DNA of 64,000 nt from Paraburkholderia solitsugae. Its GTDB lineage: Bacteria; Pseudomonadota; Gammaproteobacteria; Burkholderiales; Burkholderiaceae. The position numbers and the translations under genes were made by a program. The notes beneath the pieces are model-generated. The model worked only from the letters and a program-made list of their open reading frames with translations, did no database searches and was not told the DNA's origin. The stretch is taken from positions 1 through 64,000 of the forward strand of contig NZ_WOEY01000044.1 of NCBI RefSeq assembly GCF_013177695.1, written 5' to 3'. Below, one piece after another: positions 53,593 through 62,260 of the stretch (its first letter is position 1; each line of letters opens with the position of its first letter).

Positions 53593-55131
53593 ATGAAGAA
53601 GAGGTTAATCAGCGCGCTGGTAGCCGGGGTGCTGCCGGGGCTGGCCGCAGCGAGTCCGACCGGCGATCAGATCAAGGCGCTGCAACAGCAGCTCGCCACG
53701 CTGCAGCAGGAGGTCAAGGGGCTGCAGTCGCAGCTTGCCGCGAAGCCCGTCGCCAAGCCGGCGCCGGCGAGCACGGCCCAGGTCGATCCGTCGTCGGCGG
53801 ACTACGGCCAGGCACCGGCGGTGCTGACCAACGACGACGTCACCGAGTTGAAGCAGCAGGCCGCGAGCCAGCAACTGAAAGTCGATGCGTTGACCGACGC
53901 GGCGCAGACCGGCCCGATCGCGGGGCTGTCGGTGACCGGCTACATCGATCCCACCTATCTGTATAACCGTGCGGCGAGCACGTCGTCGTTCCAGTTCGCG
54001 AACCACGAGAACGCGTACCAGTATTACAACAGCACGTTTGGCGATCTGTACCTCGACATCAAGAAGACGTTCGGCGTTGGGCCGATGGCGCCCTCCGCCG
54101 AGGTGACTTTGATGCCGAACCGCGGCGCCGGCATGTATCTGATGAACGAACACGGCGACAGCGGGCTCAACATTCTGAATACCGCGATCGCGACAGTGCC
54201 GCTGACGACGACCACGTCGGTCGTCGCCGGCCTGATGTCGGGGCTGAGCGGCTATGAGATGCAGCAGTCGAACCAGATGCTGACGCTTACGCACAACCTG
54301 CTGTATGACTTCTCGGATCCGGGCAGCTCGATCGGCGCCGGCGTCAACTACACCGGCGACCAGTGGGCATGGAAATTCCTGCTCGGCAACGAGCAGTTCC
54401 GCACCGCCGGCTCGGTGACGCAGACCGGCACGAACGCGCTCGGCGACCCGATCACGACCAGCAACCGCATGCCGACGTTCACCGCGCGGGTCGACTATTT
54501 CCGCGGCAGCCAGCTCGACGTCGGCGGCTCGTTCGCCATCGGCCGGCAGACGCTGCCGAGTGCGATCGACCCGGCAACAGGCTCGGTCAGCTATGGCTGG
54601 GGCGGCCAGGCGCCGAACGGCTACGGCACCTTCCTCTTCACCGAAGCCGATGCGACGTACGCGCTGGCCGACATTCAGTACAACGCCGAAATCGACTACG
54701 GCCAGCAGCAGAATGGCGCGTGGAACGGCGGCCAGGCGCAGTGGTACGGACTGTCGCTGCTCGCGCATCGGAAGTTCAGGCTGCCGGTGATCGGGCGGAT
54801 GGGCGTGACCGCCCGCTACGACCTGCTGGTCGACAGCAAGAACGGTGGCGGAGGGGGCGGGATCGGCCTGAACGGCAATGGGATGGATCCGTATAACGGC
54901 TTCGGCATCGACGTGAATTGCCTGTCGGCATCCAGCAACCACGGCTTCGAGTGCAAGGGCGCGACGCGCCAGGACGCGGCGCTCGACCTGCTGTTCTATC
55001 CGACCCAGCAGATCACGGTGAAGGTCGAATACCGGCACGATTGGGCGAGCCATCAGGTGTTCCTGCGCAATGACGGCTCATATGCGAAGTCGAACGACCT
55101 GTTAGCCGCGCAATTCATCTACTCCTTTTGA
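53593..55131 (+). CDS. DUF3138-like outer-membrane protein
   Basis: A 512-residue protein with a signal peptide (LISALVAGVLPGLAAA). An N-terminal coiled coil follows at about 25-100 (IKALQQQLATLQQEVKGLQS), then a large beta-barrel ending in LLAAQFIYSF with the terminal Phe of outer-membrane proteins. The coiled-coil-plus-barrel layout fits the DUF3138 group of Burkholderiales, proposed to be porins. It lies 35 bp after the PotF-like gene and before the amine oxidase, so it probably lets the operon's substrate cross the outer membrane (inference). Confidence 0.82.
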   Translation: MKKRLISALVAGVLPGLAAASPTGDQIKALQQQLATLQQEVKGLQSQLAAKPVAKPAPASTAQVDPSSADYGQAPAVLTNDDVTELKQQAASQQLKVDALTDAAQTGPIAGLSVTGYIDPTYLYNRAASTSSFQFANHENAYQYYNSTFGDLYLDIKKTFGVGPMAPSAEVTLMPNRGAGMYLMNEHGDSGLNILNTAIATVPLTTTTSVVAGLMSGLSGYEMQQSNQMLTLTHNLLYDFSDPGSSIGAGVNYTGDQWAWKFLLGNEQFRTAGSVTQTGTNALGDPITTSNRMPTFTARVDYFRGSQLDVGGSFAIGRQTLPSAIDPATGSVSYGWGGQAPNGYGTFLFTEADATYALADIQYNAEIDYGQQQNGAWNGGQAQWYGLSLLAHRKFRLPVIGRMGVTARYDLLVDSKNGGGGGGIGLNGNGMDPYNGFGIDVNCLSASSNHGFECKGATRQDAALDLLFYPTQQITVKVEYRHDWASHQVFLRNDGSYAKSNDLLAAQFIYSF

Positions 55132-55188
55132 TGCGATGCCGGCGCCGGCCTGAGGAAACAGGGTCGCCGCCGGTCGCAAGGCTTTGTC

Positions 55189-56481
55189 ATGCTCAAGTTC
55201 GAAAATCAAGCACACGTCCCCTCGTTTTACGCGGCCACCGCGAACGACCGGACGTGCTATCCGCCGCTCGATGCGACGGTCTCCGCTGACGTCTGCGTGA
55301 TCGGCGGCGGACTCACTGGCCTTTCCACCGCGCTCAATCTCGCGGAACGCGGCTATTCGGTCGTGCTGCTCGAGGCGTCGAAGATCGGCTGGGGCGCGAG
55401 CGGCCGTAACGGCGGCCAACTGATCGCGGGCTATTCGTGTGACATCGATACGTTCTCGTCCCACATGCCGGAAGAGGACGTGCAGCGCGTCTGGGCGATG
55501 GGGCTCGAGTCGGTCGAGATCGTCAAGGAGCGGGTCGCGAAGCACCAGATCGATTGCGACCTGACGTTCGGCTACCTGACCGCGGCAAACAAGCCGCGCC
55601 ACGTCGAAGCGCTGCGTGCCTGGCGGGAAACCGCCGAGTTGCGCTTTGGCTATCGCGGGTACCGGTATGTCGAGCGTGACGAGATGCGCGGCATCGTTGC
55701 TTCGGATCGCTACCTGGGCGGGCTCCACTATGCCGGCAGCGGTCACCTGCATCCGCTCAACTACACACTCGGTCTGGCACGCGCGGCGCGCGACGCGGGG
55801 GTGTCGATCCACGAGGACACGAGCGCGCACGCAGTCGGGAAGACCGCGCAAGGCCATCAGGTGACGTGCGCGCGTGGGCGGGTGGACGCGCGCTACGTGG
55901 TGCTCGCGTGCAACGCCTATCTCGGCCGGCTCGCGCCCGCGCTTGCGCGCAAGATCATGCCGGTGGCGACTTACCTGATCGCGACTGAACCGCTCGGCGA
56001 CCTGAGGGCGAGCGAGACGATGCCAACGGACGTGGCGATCAGCGACTGCAATGCGGCGCTCGACTATTTCCGGTTGACGAAAGACCGCCGGATGCTATGG
56101 GGTGGCAAGGCAAGCTGCTCGACTCGCACGCCGCGCGAGCTCGCCGCCGCGATGCGACGGGATATGCTGAAGACGTTTCCGCAGCTCGCCGATGCAAAGA
56201 TCGACTACGCGTGGGGCGGGTTCGTCGACGCGACGATGAATCGCGCCCCGCATTTCGGCCGCCTCGAGCCGACCGTGTATTTCGCGCAAGGGTTTTCCGG
56301 GCACGGCGTGAACGTCACGGGGCTCGCGGGCCGGCTGATCGCGGAAGCCATCGATGCGCAGGCCGCCCGCTTCGACCTGTTCGGCAAGATCCGCCACCGC
56401 GACTTCCCGGGCGGGCGATTGCTGCGCACGCCGATGCTGATGCTCGCGATGACCTGGCACCGGATGATGGACGCGCTTTGA
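55189..56481 (+). CDS. puuB: FAD-dependent amine oxidase, gamma-glutamylputrescine oxidase-like
   Basis: A 430-residue DAO-family flavoprotein. The FAD motif is VCVIGGGLTGLSTALNLAER (residues about 36-56), followed by EASKIGWGASGRNGGQLIAG, typical of PuuB/OrdL. C-terminal DYAWGGFVDATMNRAPHFGR and VYFAQGFSGHGVNVTGLAGR complete the FAD site. PuuB oxidises gamma-glutamylputrescine to the aldehyde with release of ammonia. A PuuC-like dehydrogenase is encoded downstream, but no glutamylputrescine synthetase (PuuA) is. The real substrate could therefore be another amine. Confidence 0.85.
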   Translation: MLKFENQAHVPSFYAATANDRTCYPPLDATVSADVCVIGGGLTGLSTALNLAERGYSVVLLEASKIGWGASGRNGGQLIAGYSCDIDTFSSHMPEEDVQRVWAMGLESVEIVKERVAKHQIDCDLTFGYLTAANKPRHVEALRAWRETAELRFGYRGYRYVERDEMRGIVASDRYLGGLHYAGSGHLHPLNYTLGLARAARDAGVSIHEDTSAHAVGKTAQGHQVTCARGRVDARYVVLACNAYLGRLAPALARKIMPVATYLIATEPLGDLRASETMPTDVAISDCNAALDYFRLTKDRRMLWGGKASCSTRTPRELAAAMRRDMLKTFPQLADAKIDYAWGGFVDATMNRAPHFGRLEPTVYFAQGFSGHGVNVTGLAGRLIAEAIDAQAARFDLFGKIRHRDFPGGRLLRTPMLMLAMTWHRMMDAL

Positions 56482-56554
56482 GCCGGTGCCGGCCGGCTCG
56501 TCCAGCCGCGCGGCACCTGACCTGAATAGAACATTGCATACTTTGGAGTCGTTC

Positions 56555-56935
56555 ATGACAGACATCACGAAGATTGTCGACCTGATGCGGGACCCGGCGG
56601 AACTGACCCAGTCCCGCGTGCCGCGCGGGTTGCTGCTGGCCGGCAATCCGATGCAGACGCTCACGCGTCACTACATCAGTCCTTGCGGACAGTTCAGCTC
56701 CGGCATCTGGGAGAGCACGCCCGGTCATTGGACGATCGAGTACGATGAATCGGAGTACTGCGAGATGTTGAGTGGCGTGGCGATTGTGCGTGACACACAG
56801 GGGAACGAAAAGGTGCTGCAGGCCGGGGATCGTTTCGTGATTCCCTCGGGCTTTCGCGGTACCTGGGAGGTGGTGGAGGCGTGCAGGAAGATCTACGCGT
56901 CGCATGCCCCGCAGGCCGACCCGTCGCACGCGTAG
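56555..56935 (+). CDS. Small cupin protein (EutQ/DUF861-like)
   Basis: A 126-residue single-cupin protein. GIWESTPGHWTIEYDESEYC followed by EMLSGVAIVRDTQGNEKVLQ and AGDRFVIPSGFRGTWEVVE is the Cupin_3 (DUF861) pattern. It has no HTH, unlike PuuR. Genes of this type commonly accompany amine or amino-acid oxidases in Burkholderia and Pseudomonas. The start at 56555 has TTGGAG upstream. Function unknown; a binding or isomerase role in the same pathway is likely. Confidence 0.85.
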   Translation: MTDITKIVDLMRDPAELTQSRVPRGLLLAGNPMQTLTRHYISPCGQFSSGIWESTPGHWTIEYDESEYCEMLSGVAIVRDTQGNEKVLQAGDRFVIPSGFRGTWEVVEACRKIYASHAPQADPSHA

Positions 56936-56987
56936 CGCAGCGGCTCGACTTGCAACGTCAATCATCGAGATCAACCAGGAGCAGGAC

Positions 56988-58418
56988 ATGACTCAGGAAT
57001 TGTGGCGTCTGAGCGCTACGGAAATGGTCGAGCGCGTCGCGCGTCGCGACGTGTCGTCGACGGAACTGACGAAGAGCTGCCTGCAGCGGCTCGAGGATGT
57101 GAACCCCGCCATCAACGCAATTGTCGACGTGCTGGCCGACAGCGCGCTGCTGGCCGCGTCGCAGGCCGACGCGGCGATCGCGCGGCGCGACCCGGTCGGT
57201 CCGCTGCACGGCGTGCCGGTGACGGTCAAGATCAATGTCGACATGGCTGGCTACGCGACCACCAACGGCGTGAGCGCGTTCAAGGATCTCGTCGCCAGCG
57301 AGGACAGCCCCGTGGTTGCGAACCTACGCAAGGCCGGCGCGATCGTGATCGGCCGCAGCAACGCGCCGGCGTTTTCCTATCGCTGGTTCACCGACAACGA
57401 TCTGCATGGCCGCACGCTTAATCCGTGGAATTCGCACCTGACGCCGGGGGGCTCCAGCGGCGGGGCCGCGGCTGCGGTCGCCGCCGGCATCGGCGCCATC
57501 GCGCACGGCAATGACCTCGGCGGCTCGATCCGCTATCCGGCCTACGCGTGCGGTGTCGCCGGACTGAGGCCAAGCACGGGTCGCGTACCGGCGTACAACC
57601 CAACCCAGGCGAAGGACCGGACGCTTGCGGTCCAGCTCGCGTCAGTGCAGGGGCCGCTTGCGAGAACGGTTGGTGATCTGCGCATTGCGCTCGAGGCGAT
57701 GGCGGGTGGCGATCCGCGCGACGCATGGTGGATGCCGGTAACGCCGGCCGGCCAACGCGTGCCGCTTCCCACGCGTGTCGCCGTCTGTGCGGAACTGCCG
57801 GGTGTTCGCTCCGACGCCGCGGTCGTCGAGGCGATCCGGCAGGCGGCGGGTTGGCTCGAGGACGCGGGTTGCATCGTGGAAGAAGCCGTCCCGCCGCAGA
57901 TGACCGAAGCGAGCGCACTGTGGCTGGATCTCGTCACCAACGAAGCGAGGAGCGGGCTTGGCGACGTCATCATGCAGCATGGCGACGACGCGATCCGGAC
58001 TGCGTTTGGCAGCCAGCGCCGGCTTGCCGCACCGCTCGATCTGGCCGGCTATATGAACGGTCTGGCGCGGCGCACTGGTCTGTTACGGGACTCGCAGCGC
58101 TTCTTCGAGCGCTATCCGCTGCTGCTGATGCCCGTCTCGTGCGCGCAGCCGTTCGCGATCGACGAGGACCAGCGTGGCGATGACGCGATGCGGCGCGTCC
58201 TCGACATGCAGAGTCCGCTGCTCGCAACCGCGTTGCTCGGACTGCCGGGGCTGTCTGTGCCGACCGGCGTGCGCGACGGCGTGCCGATGGGCGTTCAGCT
58301 TGTCGCCGGCCGCTTCCAGGAGGCGCTGTGCCTCGCTGCGGGCGAAGCGATCGAGGCGCGCGCGGGAACTTGCACGCCGATCGATCCAGTCGGTGCGGCG
58401 ACGCGTCGCGCGGGATAA
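56988..58418 (+). CDS. Amidase (amidase-signature family)
   Basis: A 476-residue amidase-signature hydrolase with the Ser-cisSer-Lys triad: K81 (VPVTVKINVD), cis-Ser S156 (TPGGSSGGAAAA) and nucleophile S180 (DLGGSIRYPAY). It hydrolyses a carboxamide. In the gamma-glutamyl route the last step is normally done by the class-I glutamine-amidotransferase PuuD, so this unrelated amidase may fill that position or act on another amide. It lies 52 bp after the cupin gene and 82 bp before the aldehyde dehydrogenase. Confidence 0.9.
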   Translation: MTQELWRLSATEMVERVARRDVSSTELTKSCLQRLEDVNPAINAIVDVLADSALLAASQADAAIARRDPVGPLHGVPVTVKINVDMAGYATTNGVSAFKDLVASEDSPVVANLRKAGAIVIGRSNAPAFSYRWFTDNDLHGRTLNPWNSHLTPGGSSGGAAAAVAAGIGAIAHGNDLGGSIRYPAYACGVAGLRPSTGRVPAYNPTQAKDRTLAVQLASVQGPLARTVGDLRIALEAMAGGDPRDAWWMPVTPAGQRVPLPTRVAVCAELPGVRSDAAVVEAIRQAAGWLEDAGCIVEEAVPPQMTEASALWLDLVTNEARSGLGDVIMQHGDDAIRTAFGSQRRLAAPLDLAGYMNGLARRTGLLRDSQRFFERYPLLLMPVSCAQPFAIDEDQRGDDAMRRVLDMQSPLLATALLGLPGLSVPTGVRDGVPMGVQLVAGRFQEALCLAAGEAIEARAGTCTPIDPVGAATRRAG

Positions 58419-58500
58419 GCGGAAGCTCGGGTACAGCGCCACTCAGTTGATCGGTCACGAGCGTTGTACCTACCAAACAGAATGTAAAATAGGTATCCTG

Positions 58501-59994
58501 ATGAATAAGAAAACGTTTTTTGACTGGCAAAGTGAAGCCGCCGTCATGAAATTCGAAGGGCGTGCGTTTATCGATGGCGCGCTGCGCCACGCGCACAGCG
58601 AAAGGACCTTCGCCTGTGTGAGTCCGATCGATGGCCGTGTGCTTGTCCAGGTCGCCGACTGCGGCGAGGCGGATGTCGACGCGGCCGTGACAGCAGCCCG
58701 GCGGGCATTCGACATGCAGACATGGGCGGGTATGAATCCGCGCGATCGCAAGGCAGTGCTGCTGCGCTGGGCTGCCTTGATGCGTGAGCACCTCGAGGAG
58801 CTGGCGTTGCTCGAGACGCTCGACGCGGGCAAGCCGATCGGCGACACGACGGCCATCGACGTGCCGGCTGCTGCGCACTGCGTCGAATGGTATGCCGAGG
58901 CGATCGACAAGATGGGCAGTGAGGTCGTGCCGACGGACCATCATCTCGTCGGACTCGTGACGCGCGAGCCCGTTGGTGTCGTCGCTGCGGTGGTGCCGTG
59001 GAACTTTCCGCTCCTGATGGCGGCGTGGAAGTTCGCCCCGACGCTTGCTGCCGGCAATAGTGTGGTGCTCAAACCGTCGGAGAAATCGCCGCTCACCGCC
59101 ATTCGCGTCGCCCGCTTGGCGCACGAGGCAGGCTTGCCACCCGGTGTCTTCAACGTCGTGCCGGGTGGCGCCGAGCCGGGCAGGTTGCTCGCGCTACACC
59201 ACGATGTCGACTGCATCGCGTTCACCGGCTCGACGAGAACCGGAAAGCAGATCATGGAATGCGCGGCGCAATCCAACCTGAAGCGCGTGTGGCTCGAGCT
59301 CGGGGGCAAGTCACCGAATATCGTGCTGCCCGACTACCCCGATCTCGATCGCGCAGCGAAGGCCGCTGCCGACGCGATTTTCTTCAACATGGGCCAGGTG
59401 TGTACGGCGGGCTCGCGGCTCCTCGTGCACCGCGATATCAAGGAAGTATTCGTCGCGAAGGTGGCCGCTGCTGCACGTGCCTATGTGCCGGGTCATCCGC
59501 TCGATCCGTCTGTGACGATGGGGCCCATCGTCGATCGCATTCAGTTCGAGCGCGTGGCGGCGTATATCGACGCGGGTCGCCGGGAAGGCCGGCTCGTGAC
59601 GGGCGGGGCACGCGTCAGGGAGGAAAGCGGCGGCTTCTATGTCGAGCCGACCGTGTTCGAAGTCAAGCGGGACGCGAAAATTGCCCGCGAAGAAATCTTC
59701 GGGCCGGTGCTGTCCGTGATCGAGTTCGATCATGTCGACGAAGCGGTGCACATCGCGAACGACACCGAATACGGGCTCGCCGCTGCCGTATGGTCTGGCG
59801 ATTTGACGACTGCGCACGAGGTGGCGAGGCGTCTGCGCGCAGGAACAGTCTGGATCAACGGCTACAACGAAGGGGTCGACGACATGAACTTTCCGTTCGG
59901 CGGATACAAGCAGTCGGGCAACGGCCGCGACAAGTCTCTGCATGCGCTCGAGAAGTATACGGAGTTGAAGTCGACGATTGTGCGGCTGGGATAG
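58501..59994 (+). CDS. puuC: Aldehyde dehydrogenase, PuuC/gamma-glutamyl-aminobutyraldehyde type
   Basis: A 497-residue NAD(P)-dependent aldehyde dehydrogenase. The catalytic Cys is in FFNMGQVCTAGSRLLVHR (about residue 300) and the general-base Glu in VWLELGGKSPNIVL. VVPWNFPLLMAAWKFAPTLA and the GSTRTGK loop complete the cofactor site. GYNEGVDDMNFPFGGYKQSG is typical of PuuC/AldH. It follows the oxidase, cupin and amidase on the same strand and should oxidise the aldehyde made by the PuuB-like enzyme. The start at 58501 has only a weak ribosome-binding site. Confidence 0.9.
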   Translation: MNKKTFFDWQSEAAVMKFEGRAFIDGALRHAHSERTFACVSPIDGRVLVQVADCGEADVDAAVTAARRAFDMQTWAGMNPRDRKAVLLRWAALMREHLEELALLETLDAGKPIGDTTAIDVPAAAHCVEWYAEAIDKMGSEVVPTDHHLVGLVTREPVGVVAAVVPWNFPLLMAAWKFAPTLAAGNSVVLKPSEKSPLTAIRVARLAHEAGLPPGVFNVVPGGAEPGRLLALHHDVDCIAFTGSTRTGKQIMECAAQSNLKRVWLELGGKSPNIVLPDYPDLDRAAKAAADAIFFNMGQVCTAGSRLLVHRDIKEVFVAKVAAAARAYVPGHPLDPSVTMGPIVDRIQFERVAAYIDAGRREGRLVTGGARVREESGGFYVEPTVFEVKRDAKIAREEIFGPVLSVIEFDHVDEAVHIANDTEYGLAAAVWSGDLTTAHEVARRLRAGTVWINGYNEGVDDMNFPFGGYKQSGNGRDKSLHALEKYTELKSTIVRLG

Positions 59995-60069
59995 GGGGTG
60001 ATGTCTGCGGCAGTTCCTGTCGTACGTGGACGGCAGGGGATGCCGCGACTTTGTAACTTTCGTCGCTGC

Positions 60070-60774
60070 TCACCAGGGAACGACTCTTCCCAGGTAGTCC
60101 AGATAATGCAACCCGGCGCGCCCTTCGTAAGCCTCGATCGTGTTCAGCAAGTTCGGGATACTTTCCTCGATACTCAGACGCGCGTCAGGACCGCCCATGT
60201 CCGTCCTTACCCATCCAGGTGCCATCAATAGCAAGGTTATCGGGTCGTTCTGGTGGCGCGCCGAAAAGCTGCGCATGAACATGTTGAGCGCAGCCTTGCT
60301 GCCACGGTAGACCTCGTAATTGCCGTTGGTGTTGTTTGTTAGGCTACCCTGACCGGACGACATGACACCGATTGTTCCGGTCGGCGCCACGAGGTCCTGA
60401 AACGCCTCGATTGCCCTCATCGGACTTAACGCGTTCGTCACCATGACGCGCACAAATTCCTCGGTCGAGACATCGGCGATTGTTTCTCGATCGTCGTTTT
60501 TGACGCCTGCATTCACGAAAAGCACATCCACTCGTCGATCTTTAAGACGACCGTGTAACGCGGCGACCTGGTCGGGAATCGTGATATCGACCGCTTCAAC
60601 TTCCAGCGCGCCTTGGGTGATTTCCGAGCGTTGGTGCAGCTTTTCTGTTGAGCCCTCCCTCCCAGTGGCAATCACTCGCCAGCCACGCTTGAGGTATTCC
60701 TCGACCATGGCGAATCCGAGGCCGCGGGATGCACCGATGAGGAGGATGGTTTTCTGCGGAGAGTTGTCTGGCAT
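60070..60774 (-). CDS. Short-chain dehydrogenase/reductase
   Basis: A 234-residue SDR (MPDNSPQKTILLIGASRGLG). The cofactor loop is GASRGLGFAMVEEYLKRGWR. NAGV follows in DVLFVNAGVKNDD, Ser in GVMSSGQGSLTNNTNG and Tyr/Lys in YEVYRGSKAALNMFMRSF. The C-terminal APGWVRTDMGGPDARLSIEE fits the C-factor/CsgA-like branch. A good ribosome-binding site (ACAGGGAGCC) supports the start at 60774. It is divergent from a LysR gene, which probably regulates it. Confidence 0.9.
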   Translation of the reverse strand: MPDNSPQKTILLIGASRGLGFAMVEEYLKRGWRVIATGREGSTEKLHQRSEITQGALEVEAVDITIPDQVAALHGRLKDRRVDVLFVNAGVKNDDRETIADVSTEEFVRVMVTNALSPMRAIEAFQDLVAPTGTIGVMSSGQGSLTNNTNGNYEVYRGSKAALNMFMRSFSARHQNDPITLLLMAPGWVRTDMGGPDARLSIEESIPNLLNTIEAYEGRAGLHYLDYLGRVVPW

Positions 60775-60947
60775 GGATGGCTCCCTGTGAGTGAGACCCG
60801 ATAGAACACGGCTTTGAGGTACCACGCGTTCGGTCATGAGTCGGTACATGGAATATATCGATGAGAGAGACATGGCGGAAGACGCAGCAGTTGCACTTAT
60901 AACGTGCGTCAAACGCCATGTCTCACCGGATGATGCTACGATCAGGC

Positions 60948-61889
60948 ATGCCAGAAGCCGATTTGAATTTACTCATTGCGCTCGACGTATTGCTTGCCGA
61001 TGGCAGCGTGGTCGGTGCTGCGCGTCGGCTGGGATTGAGTGCCTCGGCAATGAGCCGAACCTTAACCCGGCTTCGCGAGGCGACGGGTGACCCGTTACTG
61101 GTTCGGGCGGGGCGCCGTATGGTATTGACACCCCATGCGGAGGCACTGCGTCAACGCACTCAGAATGCGGTTCATGAGGCACGTGCCGTACTGCGTCCCT
61201 CAACGACGGAAGCGGATTTTTCAACGTTGCAGCGAACCCTTACCATTCGCGCCAACGACGGTTTTGTGGAAGCCTTCGGCGCTTCACTCATCGCCGCGGC
61301 AACCGCGGTTGCGCCACTCGTGCGTTTGCGTTTTGCGCCCAAGCTTGAGAAGACGGCAGCGTATCTGCGAGATGGCTCTGCTGATCTTGAGATCGGCGTG
61401 TTGGGCGAAATGGGGCCGGAAGTGCGCGTGCAGGCCTTGTTCCGGGATCGCTTCCTTGGCGTTGTCAGACAGGGCCATCCGCTCGCGATGGAGCGTGAGG
61501 TGACGGCCGAACGGTACACCGCCTTCGGCCATGTCGTCGCTTCACGACGCGGTCGCACAAGCGGACCGGTTGATGAGGCGCTGGCCGCTTTAGGGCTGGA
61601 ACGAACGATTGTCGCCGTCGTGCCGAGTTTCCCCGCCGCGCTCGCTGTGGCGCGCGCCTCCGATTTGATCGCGCTCGTGCCCGCGTCTCTGATGGGCAAT
61701 CAGCCTGAACAGCAAGCGTTGCCCGCATCCGCCACCGCGTTTGCCACCACTTACGCCTTCGAGCTTCCCGTGAAGACCGAGGAGATTACGGTATCGCAGA
61801 TGTGGCATCCTCGTTTAGAGGTCGATCCCGTTCATCGTTGGCTCCGGCAACTGGCGCTAACTGTATGTCGGGAACGGCAGGGCTTGTGA
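60948..61889 (+). CDS. LysR-type regulator divergent from the SDR
   Basis: A 313-residue LysR protein (MPEADLNLLIALDVLLADGS, LGLSASAMSRTLTRLREATG). The effector domain carries LRFAPKLEKTAAYLRDGSAD and DLEIGVLGEMGPEVRVQALF. The start at 60948 aligns with the family; an in-frame ATG ten codons upstream (60918) is possible. The divergent pairing with the SDR over 173 bp is a standard LysR-target arrangement. Effector unknown. Confidence 0.87.
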   Translation: MPEADLNLLIALDVLLADGSVVGAARRLGLSASAMSRTLTRLREATGDPLLVRAGRRMVLTPHAEALRQRTQNAVHEARAVLRPSTTEADFSTLQRTLTIRANDGFVEAFGASLIAAATAVAPLVRLRFAPKLEKTAAYLRDGSADLEIGVLGEMGPEVRVQALFRDRFLGVVRQGHPLAMEREVTAERYTAFGHVVASRRGRTSGPVDEALAALGLERTIVAVVPSFPAALAVARASDLIALVPASLMGNQPEQQALPASATAFATTYAFELPVKTEEITVSQMWHPRLEVDPVHRWLRQLALTVCRERQGL

Positions 61890-62260
61890 AATGGCAGCTT
61901 CCAGTCAATGACCGGTAGTTCGTATGAAGTCAGGCGCAATTGCGTTGAAAAACCGCAGTTGGCCGACTGGCCTCACGCCATACTGCGGCCGGGGGATGAT
62001 TGGATGGGCACGAGACTATGCAAGAATCCGCATTGATTACGATCCGATCTTACAAGCAGATAGAACCTCTGTCGTGGTAGTTTGGCCTTGCGTAGTACCC
62101 GTTGCTGATGTGCGGGTGTGCGAGTGTGCAAACAGCTCAATTGGGACAACACGCACCCGGCATGGAGCAGAGAATCGCCTGTGGGGGCATCGAATCTCCG
62201 CCAGTGGGACGGTCGTCCAGAACAACCGAAACGTGTTCCGTTTCTTTAACGAGTGTGAAA
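61890..62260. other. Intergenic region, no gene supported
   Basis: Open frames across this gap of about 370 bp lack ribosome-binding sites and protein-like composition. The frame of the next gene is open upstream to 62102, but that extension looks non-coding. I see no clear repeat or promoter. Confidence 0.4.

Noticed and set aside
53605..55053. A 482-codon open frame on the minus strand
   Set aside because: It is the mirror of the DUF3138-like barrel gene; the plus-strand frame has a signal peptide, ribosome-binding site and C-terminal Phe.
57970..59124. A 384-codon minus-strand frame across the amidase and aldehyde dehydrogenase genes
   Set aside because: It spans two well-supported genes on the other strand and has no recognisable domain.
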